Notes: generated from the sequence alone by a model not told the origin. Shown: positions 34,857-46,208, counted from the stretch's first letter. The stretch is 64,000 nucleotides of DNA from Sthenelais limicola (GCA_942159475.1 OW804097.1:114018582-114082581), one strand, 5' to 3'. Numbers and translations are program-made.

Positions 34857-35044
34857 GGGTTGGGTCATCAGAATATGTACAATCAGCAGCTCTACACTTT
34901 TAGGGAAATTCTGCTGAATTAAACTGAAAAATGATAAAATCCAGGTATATCTGAATATATTAGGCATTGCCTTGGTTGAGGAAATCTGTACAATTTGAAC
35001 CTCTTTTCTGTCTAAAATGTGGGTTATTTGAGAGGATTGGTGAT
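34857..35044 (+). mobile_element. R1 MITE, right-truncated
   Basis: Starts GGGTTGGGTCATCAGAATAT and reaches GAGAGGATTGGTGA, where unrelated sequence begins. The right inverted repeat is missing. Confidence 0.78.
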
Positions 35045-35163
35045 TGTCTTGAGTAATTATAAGGGTTTTTCTTGTTATGGAATCAATGCGCCACCTTTTG
35101 GAGATTCTGTCACATTTGTATTCAAGATGATCAAGACTACAGAATCAAAATTGCGATTCTTTC

Positions 35164-35388
35164 AGTCGAGTCTTCAGAAAATGTACAACTGGCCTTCATC
35201 AATCCCCTCAATAACCCAAATTTAAGACTAAAACCAGGTTTAAATTACAGTTCAACATAACCAGGCAGATTTGTTGAATGAATACAATACATAATACACT
35301 CAGATATACTCAGTAATAATCATGTTTCACTCTAATTTAGCAAAATTGTCTAGAACTGTAGATTGTACATTTTCTGCAAATCTGACCC
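35164..35388 (-). mobile_element. R1 MITE copy
   Basis: Starts GAGTCTTCAGAAAATGTACA (terminus shortened) and ends GCAAATCTGACCC. Confidence 0.84.
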
Positions 35389-35577
35389 TTCACCATTTTT
35401 TTCCACTCCATTACCTTAGTGCTAAAGATCTACTGCATAATCTTCATACGGCTGTGTTAAAATACGTCGCTGTGTTATTTGATTATGAAACAGAAATCGG
35501 TTGTTAGGTCCAATAACGATCCTTCTGTTACATATGAAACGAAGGCCAGCATCGCCGTCAGGCAATTTTGTCTATAT

Positions 35578-35812
35578 GGGTCAGATCGTCAGAAAATGTA
35601 CAATCGGCAGCTCTATGAAGTTAGTAAATTCTGCTAAATTAGTCTGCATAATGGTCAATACTCGGTATATCTGAATAAATTTGGTATTGCCTGGATTCAA
35701 GCAATCTGTTCGGTTAAGTTAAATTCAATTTTGAAAATCATTATTGTCTTTGATTTGGAATATTCATGGGGTTTGGTGAAGGCAAATTGGATATTTTCTA
35801 ACGGCTTGACTC
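35578..35812 (+). mobile_element. R1 MITE copy with ATAT duplication
   Basis: GGGTCAGATCGTCAGAAAAT to CGGCTTGACTC, flanked by ATAT on each side. Confidence 0.9.
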
Positions 35813-35900
35813 ATATATCCAATTTCGTTCTTTCTTCTCCAGATGAAATGGAGAATCAGCTCCCCAAGTATTTATTCCCCTCCCCAGCATATAATTATAT

Positions 35901-36134
35901 GGGCAAAATCGTCAGATAATGTACAATTCGCCTTCACCAATCCTCTCAAATATCCCAAATTTAAGACAAAAATTCAGTTCAAAAGTCACTGCAACATAAC
36001 CAAACAGATTGTCTGAATCAAGTCTACATCAAGTATACCCAGATATACCTACTATTTTTCCTTTCCTGCCCAATTTAGCAGCATTTCCTAAATGTGCACA
36101 GCTGCCGATTGTCCATTTTCCACAGATCTGACCC
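35901..36134 (-). mobile_element. R1 MITE copy
   Basis: GGGCAAAATCGTCAGATAAT to CACAGATCTGACCC. Confidence 0.87.
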
Positions 36135-36537
36135 ACATATAGCATTAACAGACGATCGAATAACTCCATGCCTAAAAACCATGATGTATTATTCAGTTAT
36201 TAATGAGTAATTAGATATTTCAATTATTACCCCACGCCCTAGGCTAATAACAGCCCCCAAGGGTGACATAAGCCTAACTCATTCCAGTAGGCACCAGGAG
36301 GGTTATCTACAGTTACTTGTCATTGTTTTTGCCTTATTAATAGCATCTAACATTCTCCAGAGGCTCGTTTTTTCCTTAGAATGGGCGACAAAGCAATAGT
36401 ATAAATGTCTATTGGGCTTAGTGCCTCTACTGGGAGGGAGTGGATGAATGGTGGAATGAATACAGAGTAGTTGAGTACTTGTAATGGCTTTTAGAATTTG
36501 TCTCCTATGTAATTGTATACTTAGTTGTCTTCTATAT
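36135..36537. other. No feature recognised
   Basis: Unique AT-rich sequence between two R1 copies. Confidence 0.45.
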
Positions 36538-36782
36538 GGGTCAGATTTTCAGAAGATGTACAATTGGCAGCTGTTCACATTTAGTAAATTCTGCCTAATT
36601 AGGCTGACAAGTGCTCAATACTGGGTAAATCTGAGGATATTTGATATTGCCCTGATTTAAGGCATCAGTTCTGTTATGTTATTATATATATAACTGCATT
36701 TTGAAGCTCATTTTTGTCTTAAATGTGGGTTATTTGAGAGGATTGGTGAAGGTGAATTGTACATTTTCTGAAAATCTGACCC
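36538..36782 (+). mobile_element. R1 MITE copy, first of a back-to-back pair
   Basis: GGGTCAGATTTTCAGAAGAT to GAAAATCTGACCC, with an ATTATATATA expansion in the middle. Only 7 bp (AATATAT) separate it from the next copy, which runs the other way. Confidence 0.9.
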
Positions 36783-36789
36783 AATATAT

Positions 36790-37024
36790 GGGTGAAGTCG
36801 ACAGAAAATGTACAATTCACCTTCACCAATCCCCTCAAATAACTTAAACTCCAGACGAAAATAAAGTTCAAAATACAGTTCAACCTAACCAAATAGATTG
36901 CTAGAATCACTGCAATGCCAAATATACTCCAATTTACCTAGCATCGGCCAAATTGCAGCTTAGTTTTGTAGAATTTACTAAATGTTTACAGCTGCCAGTT
37001 GTACATTTTCCGGAAATCTGACCC
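36790..37024 (-). mobile_element. R1 MITE copy, second of the pair
   Basis: GGGTGAAGTCGACAGAAAAT to GGAAATCTGACCC. It belongs to a different subfamily from its neighbour, so this is two insertions and not a local duplication. Confidence 0.9.
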
Positions 37025-37029
37025 ATACA

Positions 37030-37630
37030 TAGTTGTCGTCTTCATCTAATGCACTGGGCCGTGATAAGTTGATATTAGCCTTTTTCTGTGAAGGGTAAGA
37101 CAATGTAATTCAATTTATATCAGCATAATTATTACTTCTACCTGGGGGGTATGTACACAAAGGAGTCATATAGATAGAACCTAATGAGAATGTGGTACAA
37201 GGGACACTATTGCACTGTTAATGCATGGATAGAACCTAATGAGAAGGTATACACTATTGCACTGCCCAAGATGGTTATTGTTGGGCCCACAAGCCGATAT
37301 ATCCTGAGGGTCACATTCTAATTTAGGTTCTATATTTACTCCCACATTGCTATGTATAAGTATTTAGCTGTGTACTAGGGGGAGGAAAAGGGAATGGTAG
37401 TGTCATACCACACGCATTGAACTGGTGTAAATTACCACACAAATAGCATGTGATACATACACCAACGTGGAGTAAATATCTAAAAAATTATTTCCAGGAC
37501 TTGCAGTATATTCTGAATAAAATTAAGATATTCCTCATTTATCGCTGGTATTTGTTTTGACAAAGGTGGGTAGAGAACATTTAGAGGTCTTCAAGTTTAG
37601 ACCCCATATTTGAATTCACACAAACCTGCA
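37030..37630. other. Short local duplication, otherwise nothing
   Basis: GATAGAACCTAATGAGAA occurs twice (about 37163 and 37219), a small direct duplication. No gene. Confidence 0.5.
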
Positions 37631-37637
37631 CTCTATA

Positions 37638-37836
37638 GGGTGGTCTCCACTGACTGTGGTAAGCTCTGCGGTAAGCTCTGCGGTAAGCCCTGTGATGGTG
37701 CTGTGAGGTGAGAAGTGGTGAGGTCCTGCCAGTGAACCATGTAGGCATGACCTCATCATTCCTCACCACCTACAGAACCAGCACAAACCATCGCAAGGCA
37801 TACCGCAGAGCTTACCACAGCCAGTGGAGACCACCC
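37638..37836. mobile_element. 199-bp hairpin MITE
   Basis: The left end GGGTGGTCTCCACTGACTGT runs on into GGTAAGCTCTGCGGTA. The right end is its inverted copy, giving ~36-bp arms with few mismatches. AAGCTCTGCGGT is tripled in the left arm. A related interior block (CCTCGCCACTCCTCGCCACC) lies at about 2843. The target duplication is not clear. Confidence 0.82.
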
Positions 37837-37839
37837 TTA

Positions 37840-38165
37840 AGTTAACGTCAGTAAAAAACAAAATATTTCCTACATTTTCTTCCATTCTTTTCCAACACAT
37901 CTAAAAGACATTTGGCCGACATGTGGGAGGATTCTGTCTGGCTGTTTTTCTAAGGCTTTCTAGATGCTCACAGTCGGTGTCTGGTGTTTTTTGCTTGACC
38001 AATTCAACTTGAAGTTCTGGTATGAACATATAACAGTACTAGAATATTGATACATTCAGTCCTATTATTCATAATAATGTGTTAATTTTGTAAGAGTGTC
38101 TTGGTCGTAATAGCTGGAATGCAGCTGTAAGTGTTGCTGGTTACAGCAAAGAGATTAAGTCTTCT
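37840..38165. other. No feature recognised
   Basis: Unique AT-rich sequence. Confidence 0.45.
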
Positions 38166-38168
38166 AAA

Positions 38169-38406
38169 ATGTCAAGTTTTCAGTAAATGTACAATTGGCG
38201 GCTGTACACATTTAGTAAATTCTGCTAAAGTAGGCTGTAATTTGGTCAATACTAGGTAAATTCGAGTATATTCAGGCATTGCATTAATTCTATAGCAATC
38301 TGTTTGGTTAGGTTGAACTGTATTTTGAACTTTATTTTGGTCTGAAATTTGAGTTATTTGAGGGAATTGTTGAAAGTGAATTGTACATTTTCTGGTGACA
38401 TCACCC
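38169..38406 (+). mobile_element. R1 MITE copy
   Basis: Left terminus eroded (TGTCAAGTTTTCAGTAAATG); ends GGTGACATCACCC. Second subfamily. Confidence 0.85.
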
Positions 38407-38409
38407 ATA

Positions 38410-39000
38410 TGGCAATTGAGTGACAGTCTCTCACTATTATAAAGGTAAGATATGAATAATAAAAGGCAAACCACCTCGTATGATCTCTTCATTATAAAAT
38501 CAACAATAAAAACATAGATTTAATCATTGATAAATGGAGCAAAACACGGAGGAAACTAACCTGAGAGAATTCGGTGTAAAACGGTATCATCTTACCTTGG
38601 TAAATTATTGTGTTTGGATGGGATATAAGAATCCTTTAAACAACGTTCAAAACAAGATCTTCTCATTTGTTTTCTAATGGGATCGGGAGAAATGTGTTGC
38701 GTCGATAAACTATAGGGGATTTGAAATTTAAATTATTATTTTGTGTTGGAAAAATGAATTTGGTTGTGTATGGTTCATGTGGATAGTTTTTGTAGAAAAT
38801 AAAAGTGTTGATCATCAAAAAAGAATTATAATATATTGGCCTCAAAAGATTAATAAACACTTTTGTTTTTCATATGAGGAATTTTAGATCGAGTATATTG
38901 CATAGGCGTATTGCTTACAACCTGCATACCTTTCAATTCAGAAATTGATATAATACCAATTTCTTTTGTTATGATTTAATATCTTTATACAGCAAGATAT
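38410..39000. other. No gene recognised
   Basis: AT-rich unique DNA. Confidence 0.45.
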
Positions 39001-39213
39001 TGGTCAGTCAGCAGCTCGAAATATTGGATAAATTCTGGTAAATTTAGGCTGAAACATGATAAATACTAGGTATATGTGAGTATATATGGCATTGTTTTGA
39101 TACAAACAATCTGTTCAGTCGTATTGAACTGTATTTTGAATTTCATTATTTTTGTATTTCTTTTTGTGTGAGGATTGGTGAAGGCGAACTTTACATTTTC
39201 TGACGATTTAATC
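39001..39213 (+). mobile_element. Decayed R1 MITE
   Basis: TTGGTCAGTCAGCAGCTC to GACGATTTAATCC. The ACAAT core of the left terminus is lost, so this is an old copy. Confidence 0.7.
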
Positions 39214-39630
39214 CATATAATTATTCGCAAATTGTTTTTCAAAAAAGATATTCAATTACCAAACCTAAAGGGAACGCCATAGGAAAGCCTCTACTGGATA
39301 TATATATTCATGTAATAAAGAAGAAGTGCCAGATCACAGGTATTTTATTTTTGTAGAACCGTTCAAGGAACGAATACTTAGTTTCCATATATTTTTACAC
39401 TCTTCTCCATTTTCTTTTCAATGATCGATAGCCATGTCTGGTTTCATACACACCCATGCAGATGGCAGGTGGTATTGAATAAAAGCTTAAAGCAAAATAA
39501 AATATATTCAGACATTGATACACTAACAACTTCCCTTTTATTCAACATCTTTATAGATTAAGAGATGCCCATGGGATTTGTAACTTATTTCTGTCTAGGT
39601 ACATCCTGAAAACTTACTCATGTAACCATA

Positions 39631-39939
39631 CATAGATTCCACTGACGTCACGGCCGTCGCCATTGCTGGGGGCTCGTTAGATTGCTATGTATGTTGCGAT
39701 CCTAAAAAATACCGTTTTCGGCTATTTTAACTTTTACCAAGTTTAATGTGCCTAAACAAACCATTCTTGATAGGTTGGATTATCTTTCTTTAGTGTAGTA
39801 TTACTCAGGTTTCCACCATTGTGAGGTTTATCAGCTTTGTTTTGATAATCATGCCGTAGACACAAGGAAAGCGCTGACCCCTGTAATGGCGGCTAGTAGC
39901 GTTCCCCTGCCACCCCGGTGACGTCATCTGAATTCTATG
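39631..39939. mobile_element. 309-bp MITE with TGACGTCA ends
   Basis: The left end CATAGATTCCACTGACGTCA and the inverted right end CATAGAATTCAGATGACGTC are flanked by TA on both sides. The subterminal regions are GC-rich (GCCGTCGCC, CCACCCCGG). Each end carries the TGACGTCA palindrome, a CREB/ATF-type site sequence. Confidence 0.7.
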
Positions 39940-39944
39940 TATAC

Positions 39945-40600
39945 GAGGTTGAATTGTTTTTAGCCTTGCCCGGTTTTATCTTTCTTTTGCGGTGAGATAG
40001 CTATTCGCTTTGAAATAACAACCCATGTGTTTATTTCCAGTGTCATAGTGTACTGGGTATGCTAGTATGTGTAGATCAACATTTTCTGTGTAATGGTATC
40101 AAACCAGACTATTTAGAGCGATTTCATCGTCTTGTATTGAATTTGTATTCCACAGGTAGACTCGATTATAGGTAAAGGGAATATTTGAACCCGGAATTAT
40201 GATAAAGTAACAAACACAAGAACATCAACGATTGTGAATCTTTATTGTACCTTAGCAAAGAAGAGGCAACGCTTGAAATATAGCTGCGTGGTCAGTTAAT
40301 GCGTATTTTGAAAGTATAATTTATTATCATTTGTAAATGTGTAGGCCAATAAAAATATTTTTAAAGAAAATATATATAATTTAAAAAAAAAATATGATAA
40401 CATCGAAATAACAGTATATGTTGCAATTTATAAACTTTTATTTTCCATTTTACAAACGTATGCGCCTCCATGGGGAATGGGTCTCATGTCTCTATTTGAG
40501 ACTGGATACTTGTATTGTTAAGAACATCTAATAAAAAGGAGTTGTTTGGGCTCCACTGAAACTGACAAACTGTTACTTCGTGCAGTTTTGTATGGATGTA
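39945..40600. other. No gene recognised
   Basis: AT-rich unique DNA. Confidence 0.45.
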
Positions 40601-40602
40601 AT

Positions 40603-40895
40603 GGGTGAGGTCACCAGAAAATGTACAATTCACTTTCACAAATTCTCTCAAATAACCCAAATTTAAGCCCAAAATAAAGTTCAAAATACAGTTCAACCTA
40701 ACCAAACAGATTGTTAGAATCAATGCAATGCCAAATAACACGCCTCCCGCTACCTCCTTACCCCTATAAGGCTACTAACTCATAAGGCATGTCTCCTTAA
40801 CAAAATCGCATGTGTACATACTAAGTAAGAACACTCGGGCAGCATGGGTGGAACACCGCCCCCGGCGACCCATGGATTGTACATTTTTACTGCCA

Positions 40896-40930
<35 letters not shown>

Positions 40931-41028
40931 CTCGAATTTACCTAGTATTGACTGAATTGCAGCCTAAATTGGCAGAATTTACTAAATGTGTACAGCTGCA
41001 AATTGAGCATTTTCTGAAAATCTGAGCC
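40603..41028 (-). mobile_element. R1 MITE split by a poly-A retroposon
   Basis: GGGTGAGGTCACCAGAAAAT to GCCAAATA at 40737. R1 resumes at TATACTCGAATTTACC (40927) and ends GAAAATCTGAGCC. The join restores the R1 consensus exactly. Confidence 0.9.
40738..40923 (+). mobile_element. Short retroposed insert with a 29-base A run
   Basis: About 186 bp starting ACACGCCTCCCGCTACCTCC and ending ACTGCCAATAAAA, then an uninterrupted A run to 40926. A direct repeat AAATA (40733-40737, 40924-40928) marks the target. AATAAA abuts the tail. It contains CCGCCCCCGGCGACCCATGG and no open frame of note. A SINE, a 5'-truncated LINE, or a processed transcript fragment. Confidence 0.75.
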
Positions 41029-41150
41029 TAGTTGTGTTTTATGTGTTAGTCGCTTGTGTGTGCCTTTGTGCGAGGTGTGGATAGAGAGATCAAAGTTTTT
41101 ACAAACTGCTTTTTACCTCGTGCTCTTGGGACCGGTTGTATAAGGACGAT

Positions 41151-41171
41151 AGGGGAGTTGCATAGCCGCCA
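41151..41171 (+). repeat. R3 left-end stub
   Basis: AGGGGAGTTGCATAGCCGCC then unrelated sequence. It is followed at about 41309 by a longer R3 piece in the same direction. Confidence 0.75.
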
Positions 41172-41216
41172 AATAGAAGGCACACATCTGATATCATCCA
41201 TTCGGGGAACTAAAGT

Positions 41217-41255
41217 TGGGGAAAGTCGGGGGAAAGTCGGGGAAAAGTCGGAGAA
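41217..41255 (+). repeat. GGGGAAAGTC short tandem repeat
   Basis: Four variants of GGGGAAAGTC in a row, a local slippage repeat between two R3 pieces. Confidence 0.8.
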
Positions 41256-41308
41256 GACTTGGGAACAAAAGTCTTTTTTATACCATAATAGGATATTGAG
41301 AGTCCAAC

Positions 41309-41580
41309 AGGGTATTTGCAAAGCCGCCATTTTGAATCTTTAATTCGCATGGAATTATGGCACTAATGGTACAGTGTAAAATCTATAGAAAACATGTTAT
41401 GTTCAACATGGAATATGTATACTTTAAAGTGTATTCTAATATCAAACGCCATGTGTTAGACATGTTTCCATAACACAAACGTCCCTCTTTCCCATCATGC
41501 ATTTGGTTTTCATAGATCATTTACATAAACTACGATATTGGGGACAGCATTCTTGCAATTATTTAAGTTATTTATTATTA
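41309..41580 (+). mobile_element. R3 MITE, right-truncated
   Basis: Starts AGGGTATTTGCAAAGCCGCC and runs to ACAGCATTCTTGCAATTATT. The GACATGCGCAGTGG right end is missing. Confidence 0.82.
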
Positions 41581-41654
41581 GCATAGTTTGTGAAGTCGCC
41601 ACTAGGATCAGATGGCGCATATTAGGGTGAACTCGTCGCGGAAAACACACATTT

Positions 41655-41708
41655 TTATTATCGTATAATTATCATCGTATAATTATTATCGTATAATTAT
41701 CATCATAT
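41655..41708 (+). repeat. 16-bp AT-rich tandem repeat
   Basis: About three copies of TTATCGTATAATTATCA-like units. Confidence 0.8.
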
Positions 41709-41709
41709 A

Positions 41710-42030
41710 CTTATATGCATTGTATAATCTTCTATAGTATGCACTTTAGTAGGGCTTTTCTTTAAATGCCAGAACACTTAGCGTTGCATATCATAAAGAA
41801 AAAGGAATGTAAAATCAAACAGTTGAGTTGAATTGGGATCGGAACAACAATAGCTTCGCATATATGTGAACTATTTCTATATTGTCCTCAGCGATTTCTA
41901 GGCCGTCGCCGTCCACAATGCGATTTGATTCAGCGATTCAATGAAAATACATAAAACCACGATAGCTATTGAAAAGGCAAAGGGGCTGAGTAATTTATCG
42001 TGGTATGGGAAATATTTAGTAATAAATACG
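41710..42030. other. No feature recognised
   Basis: AT-rich unique DNA. Confidence 0.45.
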
Positions 42031-42033
42031 TGC

Positions 42034-42413
42034 ACAGGTCAGATCGTCAGAAAATTCCCCTTCACTTATCCCTTCAAATATGGGTCAGATTTTCAGAAAG
42101 TGTACACTTGGCAGCTGTATATATTTAGTAAATTCTGCTAAAAGTAGGCTGCAATTTGGTCAATAATAGGTAAATCCGAGTATATTCGGCATTGCACTGA
42201 TTGTAGGAATATGTTTGGTTAGGTTGAAGTGTACTTTGAACTTTATTTTCGTTTGCAATTTGTGTTATTTGATTTTTATTTCATTTGATTGCTAGAATCA
42301 CTGCAATGCCGAATATACTCAGATATACCTAGTATTAACAACTTCACTGTGTAATTCAGAAGTATTTAGTAAATGTGTAGATCTGCTGATTGTAGATTTT
42401 CTGAAGACCTTAG
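42034..42413. mobile_element. R1 composite: stub, left half (+), right half (-)
   Basis: A short minus-type start (AGGTCAGATCGTCAGAAAAT then CCCCTTCAC) precedes a plus-type copy from 42082 (GGGTCAGATTTTCAGAAAGT). That copy breaks after AATTTGTGTTATTTGATTT, and the sequence continues as the latter half of a minus-type copy (GATTGCTAGAATCACTGCAA to AGACCTTAGCC). It ends in a fold-back arrangement. Confidence 0.78.
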
Positions 42414-42479
42414 CCATATGCTTTGTTGAATGCGATCAGTGAGGCTAGGAATCTTGTGCTACAAAGAATAACAAAATGT

Positions 42480-42536
42480 CCCCCCCTCCACCACCACCCT
42501 ACCTCAACCCCCCCCCCCCTCCCACACACACACACA
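42480..42536 (+). repeat. C-rich and (CA)n low-complexity tract
   Basis: Runs of C with CCACCACC, then CACACACACACACA. The proline-rich open frame here is compositional. Confidence 0.85.
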
Positions 42537-42539
42537 CTA

Positions 42540-42950
42540 AGCCCGACAACAACGAGCCCATCCTCACTTCGTCATAAAACATGTGTTAACTTGTATCAAT
42601 ATCGATATGAGTTGAGGTCGTGATTTTATTTATTTGGACGAGGGGCCTCTTGTATGAACTAAAGAGAGGAATATTTGTGTGGGAATTCTAATGACATAGA
42701 TATTTTACATTAGAATTTATTTGAAACGCAGTATAAAGATATGGTTAGAAGCTTCAGGTGATAGCCACATGAAAGAAATCAGAGAATTCTCGGCCCTAGA
42801 TAATTTACATGTTAGGAAAGAACGACAGAAAAAGGAAAATGAACTTCATCATTCTAGACATGAAGGATTATATAGACAGAATTAGGTTATTCGCAAAGGG
42901 CAAGGTTGAATTCATAGAAAGGCTAAGAGAAATAAGAACATATCTCAATG
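42540..42950. other. No feature recognised
   Basis: Unique AT-rich sequence. Confidence 0.45.
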
Positions 42951-42956
42951 ACAAAT

Positions 42957-43193
42957 GGGTGAGATCGTAAGAAAATGCACAATTCATCTTTACCAATCCT
43001 CTCAAATGACCGCGATTTACATAAGAGAAAAGTGACGTTCAAAATACAGTTTAACACAATGAAATAGACATCTTCATCAACGCAATGCCAAAGATACTCT
43101 GATATACCCATTATTCATATTATTTCAACCTAATATAACAGAAGTTACCAAATGTGTAGAGATCCCGGCTGTTCATTTTCTGAAATCTGACGC
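42957..43193 (-). mobile_element. R1 MITE copy
   Basis: GGGTGAGATCGTAAGAAAAT to CTGAAATCTGACGC. Confidence 0.85.
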
Positions 43194-43354
43194 AAAATGT
43201 TGTATGCATTCAGACATGAAAAGCACAGGGAGGCCTTTGCGACATGGGAGAAAGTCTGGGAATATTTAGGTTAAAAGAACAACATTAAACAATATATGTG
43301 AAATCAACAACAAAAAACATTTGCACTGTTTTAATAACTTGTTATCTTATTTAT

Positions 43355-43435
43355 TTTTTAGCATTGTAAGAGCCCGGATGTCAGGAAAAACAAATAAAGA
43401 ATTTGAAATAAAAAATAAAAAAATTCAAAACTTTA
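43355..43435 (+). mobile_element. Retroposon 3' end with A-rich tail (plus strand)
   Basis: GCATTGTAAGAGCCCGGATG, then AACAAATAAAGAATTTGAAA and an A-rich tail with AATAAA repeats. It shares the GTAAGAGCC and AATAAA layout with 7928-8055 (minus). No target duplication identified. Confidence 0.45.
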
Positions 43436-43557
43436 CATTTTGAACTTGGCATACCAATCTATAGTTCACACAATGTGCACAACTCATGTCCTGAGTCCTG
43501 AAGTCAAAAATAAAAATGTTATCTCAAACGCAAATGCAGATATAATAAATCGCATAT

Positions 43558-43791
43558 GGACAGATCGTCAGAAAATGTACAATTGGCAGATCTACACATT
43601 TAGTAAATTTTGCTAAATTAAGCTGAAAAATACTCAATTCTATATATATCTGAATATATTTGGTATATGGTTGGTTCTAACAATCTGTCCGGTTGTGTTC
43701 ATCTGTATTTTGAGCCTGATTTTTGGCTCAAATGTAGATTATTTTATAGGATTGGTGAAGGTGAATTGTACATTTTCTCATGATTTCACCC
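43558..43791 (+). mobile_element. R1 MITE copy with ATAT duplication
   Basis: Starts GGACAGATCGTCAGAAAATG and ends CATGATTTCACCC, flanked by ATAT on both sides. Confidence 0.9.
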
Positions 43792-43794
43792 ATA

Positions 43795-44168
43795 TACACT
43801 TTCTAAAGCACCTAAAGTCACAAACACCGATGTTACCCACTCAAATTACACCCTATAGCCCTATTGTAAGATCATTTAACCTACACTGCTAACAAATTGT
43901 GATCTATTGGCTGACTGCGGTGTTATCTGATCGTGAGCACCCAGGCGTTTAACAGGGTGACCTTGCTGAAGGCTTTCACCACCTTGCTCTCTATTGTGAC
44001 ACCCTAATACAGGGGTACCGTGGCAAGGGGTGTTTGTAGTACCCCCTAATATTGGGTAATAAATGGGTTTACTTTAAATATTGATATTGATTCAATGTAA
44101 CCGTAGACCTGTAAATCCTGGGTAATGATAGTGATAATGTTTTTTTATTCATTTAGGGCATAAACATA
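43795..44168. other. No feature recognised
   Basis: Unique sequence, moderately AT-rich. Confidence 0.45.
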
Positions 44169-44169
44169 C

Positions 44170-44404
44170 GGGTCAGATTTTCAGAAAATGTACAATTGTG
44201 AGCTGTACACATTTAGTAAATTCTGCTAAATCAAGCTGCAATTTGGTCAATACTAGATAAATTCGAGAATATTCGGCATTGCATTGATTTTAGCAATCTG
44301 TTTGGTTAGGTTGAACTGTATTTTGAACTTTATTTTTGTCTGAAATTTGGGTTCTTTGAGAGGATTGATGAAGGTGACTTGTACATTTTTTGAAAATCTG
44401 ACCC
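44170..44404 (+). mobile_element. R1 MITE copy
   Basis: GGGTCAGATTTTCAGAAAAT to GAAAATCTGACCC. Second subfamily. Left flank ATAC, right flank ATCT. Confidence 0.9.
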
Positions 44405-44960
44405 ATCTACTGTTACATCAAAAGTGAAAAAAAGGCCATATCCACCATGGATGTGTTTCAGACGTTGCCATATTTAAAAATAAAGTGATTTATATTCATC
44501 AAGTAAAACCCTAAATTCCATCAAACCAATATTAACACAAATTACTAATAACTTCGTATCAACCACTACTAGTGTTTCAAAACACTCCTCCATCTGTCCT
44601 ACCGTCCAATGCCTTATAAGCACATATAATTTATTATCTGGCATTTTTTCGATTTACATACAGTCCAGAGGGGTCTCGATATAGTGGTCTCAAACAAATA
44701 ATCTTATACAAGCTAATTACCTGATATACCTTTATTCTCTAGTCGAAGGCCACTCTTTAATTTTTTTAACAAAGGTGAGCCTGTCATTCTCAACTCATAT
44801 AATTTCAAGAAGGCTATTACACAGTATCAGACCTTTATAATAAACACTTCCCTTCATCCTTTCACTTTTTGGTCTCTTAAGTTTCAAAACGTTCTGCCCT
44901 ATGTTTCTAAGAGCCATATTCTCATCTTCCACTCTTTCGAAATGATCTTGCCTGTCATAT
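44405..44960. other. No gene recognised
   Basis: AT-rich unique sequence. Confidence 0.45.
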
Positions 44961-44962
44961 GT

Positions 44963-45223
44963 GGGTGAAATCGTCCGAAAATGTACAATTCGCCTTCACC
45001 AATCCTCTCAAATAACCCAGATTTAATACAAAAATGAGATTTAAAATACAGTTCAACATAACCAAACATATTGTTTTAATCCATCCAATACCACATATAT
45101 TCACATATCCACATATATTCACATATTGATTCTAGTTAACCATTAACCATTTCTCAGCTAAATTTAGCAGAATTTACTAAATGTGTACTGCTGCCGATTG
45201 TACTTTTCCTGATGATCTGTCCC
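44963..45223 (-). mobile_element. R1 MITE copy with ATGT duplication
   Basis: GGGTGAAATCGTCCGAAAAT to GATGATCTGTCCC, flanked by ATGT on both sides. Longer than usual because CACATAT(T/C)CACATAT is duplicated in the middle. Confidence 0.9.
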
Positions 45224-45290
45224 ATGTAATATGATAGTGAACACATGTAATTATTACTTCAACCCATATTGACCATACTCCAATGCTCGG

Positions 45291-45325
45291 TGGGTGAAGT
45301 GGCCAGAAAATCTAAAATTCAGATC
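45291..45325 (-). repeat. R1 start stub
   Basis: GGTGAAGTGGCCAGAAAATC then AAAATTCAGAT; the rest is absent. Confidence 0.6.
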
Positions 45326-45573
45326 TGAGGGTTTGGACCTAGAGTCAATGATTAAATCTCGATTATGTTTTTTTATTTGTTAATGCTTTCAGCAGAACTT
45401 CTTATTAATATTAGAACACTATGTTTTGAAACTAAACAATTCCTATATTTTGAAGACTTATGGAAGAAATCTGTAAGTAAGTTCAATATCTTATAAGAGA
45501 TGCTGTTAAAGGTACATTAACTTACATTTCTTCTAGAAATTCAAAGTATCATACCAGTAGAGGATGACTATAT

Positions 45574-45808
45574 GGTTCAGATTTTCAGAAAATGTACAAT
45601 TGGCAGCTCCACACATTTAGGAAATTCTGCTTAATTTGCCTGAAGAATGATAAATACCGGGTATATCTGAGTATATTTGGTATCGCATTGATTTAAAGTA
45701 TCTGTTCTGTTATGTTAAACTGCATTTTGAAGCTCATTTTTGTTCTAAATGTGGGTTATTTGAAAGGATTGGTGAAGGTGAATTGTACATGTTCTGAAAA
45801 TCTGACCC
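45574..45808 (+). mobile_element. R1 MITE copy with ATAT duplication
   Basis: GGTTCAGATTTTCAGAAAAT to GAAAATCTGACCC, flanked by ATAT on both sides. ATTTAAAGTATC subfamily. Confidence 0.91.
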
Positions 45809-46065
45809 ATATTCATGAATGAAGGCAGACATGATTTACAGAGCTGTTATAAGGTCTGAGAGAGATCTGTTATCGATATGTCATGAGGTATAACATTCCG
45901 ACCCACTTCCCAACCTAGAAAACAGGATAATGGGTAAATATATCATATATGTATTTACTTGCATTCATTAACGTTGTTTATCTTTTATTGAGTGTGTGCC
46001 GTACATGCTCACATGTTTTGTTCTGTGTCAAAACAAGGCTGTTGGAAAATATGTCAATTTGATAT

Positions 46066-46208
46066 TTTTTTTGTTCTTAAAAAGGTTTTATTCAAACATA
46101 ACCTGAGATCGTGGCTCATACAAATCTAAGGCAAAGTTAATATTGTGTCCCTTATATTTTATAGTTTTTTTTTGTGTTTTCCATATTTTCTATTCTCTCA
46201 GCAGACAA
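46066..46208 (-). mobile_element. 143-bp retroposon with 15-bp target duplication
   Basis: Flanked by perfect direct repeats ATGTCAATTTGATAT at 46051-46065 and 46209-46223. Read on the minus strand, it ends TTTGAATAAAACCTTTTT then AAGAACAAAAAAAA, a poly-A signal and tail. It resembles 7928-8055 (shared GTTTTATTCAA and GGCTC-TACAA-TCTAA blocks in the plus sense). The duplication length and tail are the signature of target-primed reverse transcription, so this is a SINE or a 5'-truncated LINE. Confidence 0.85.
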
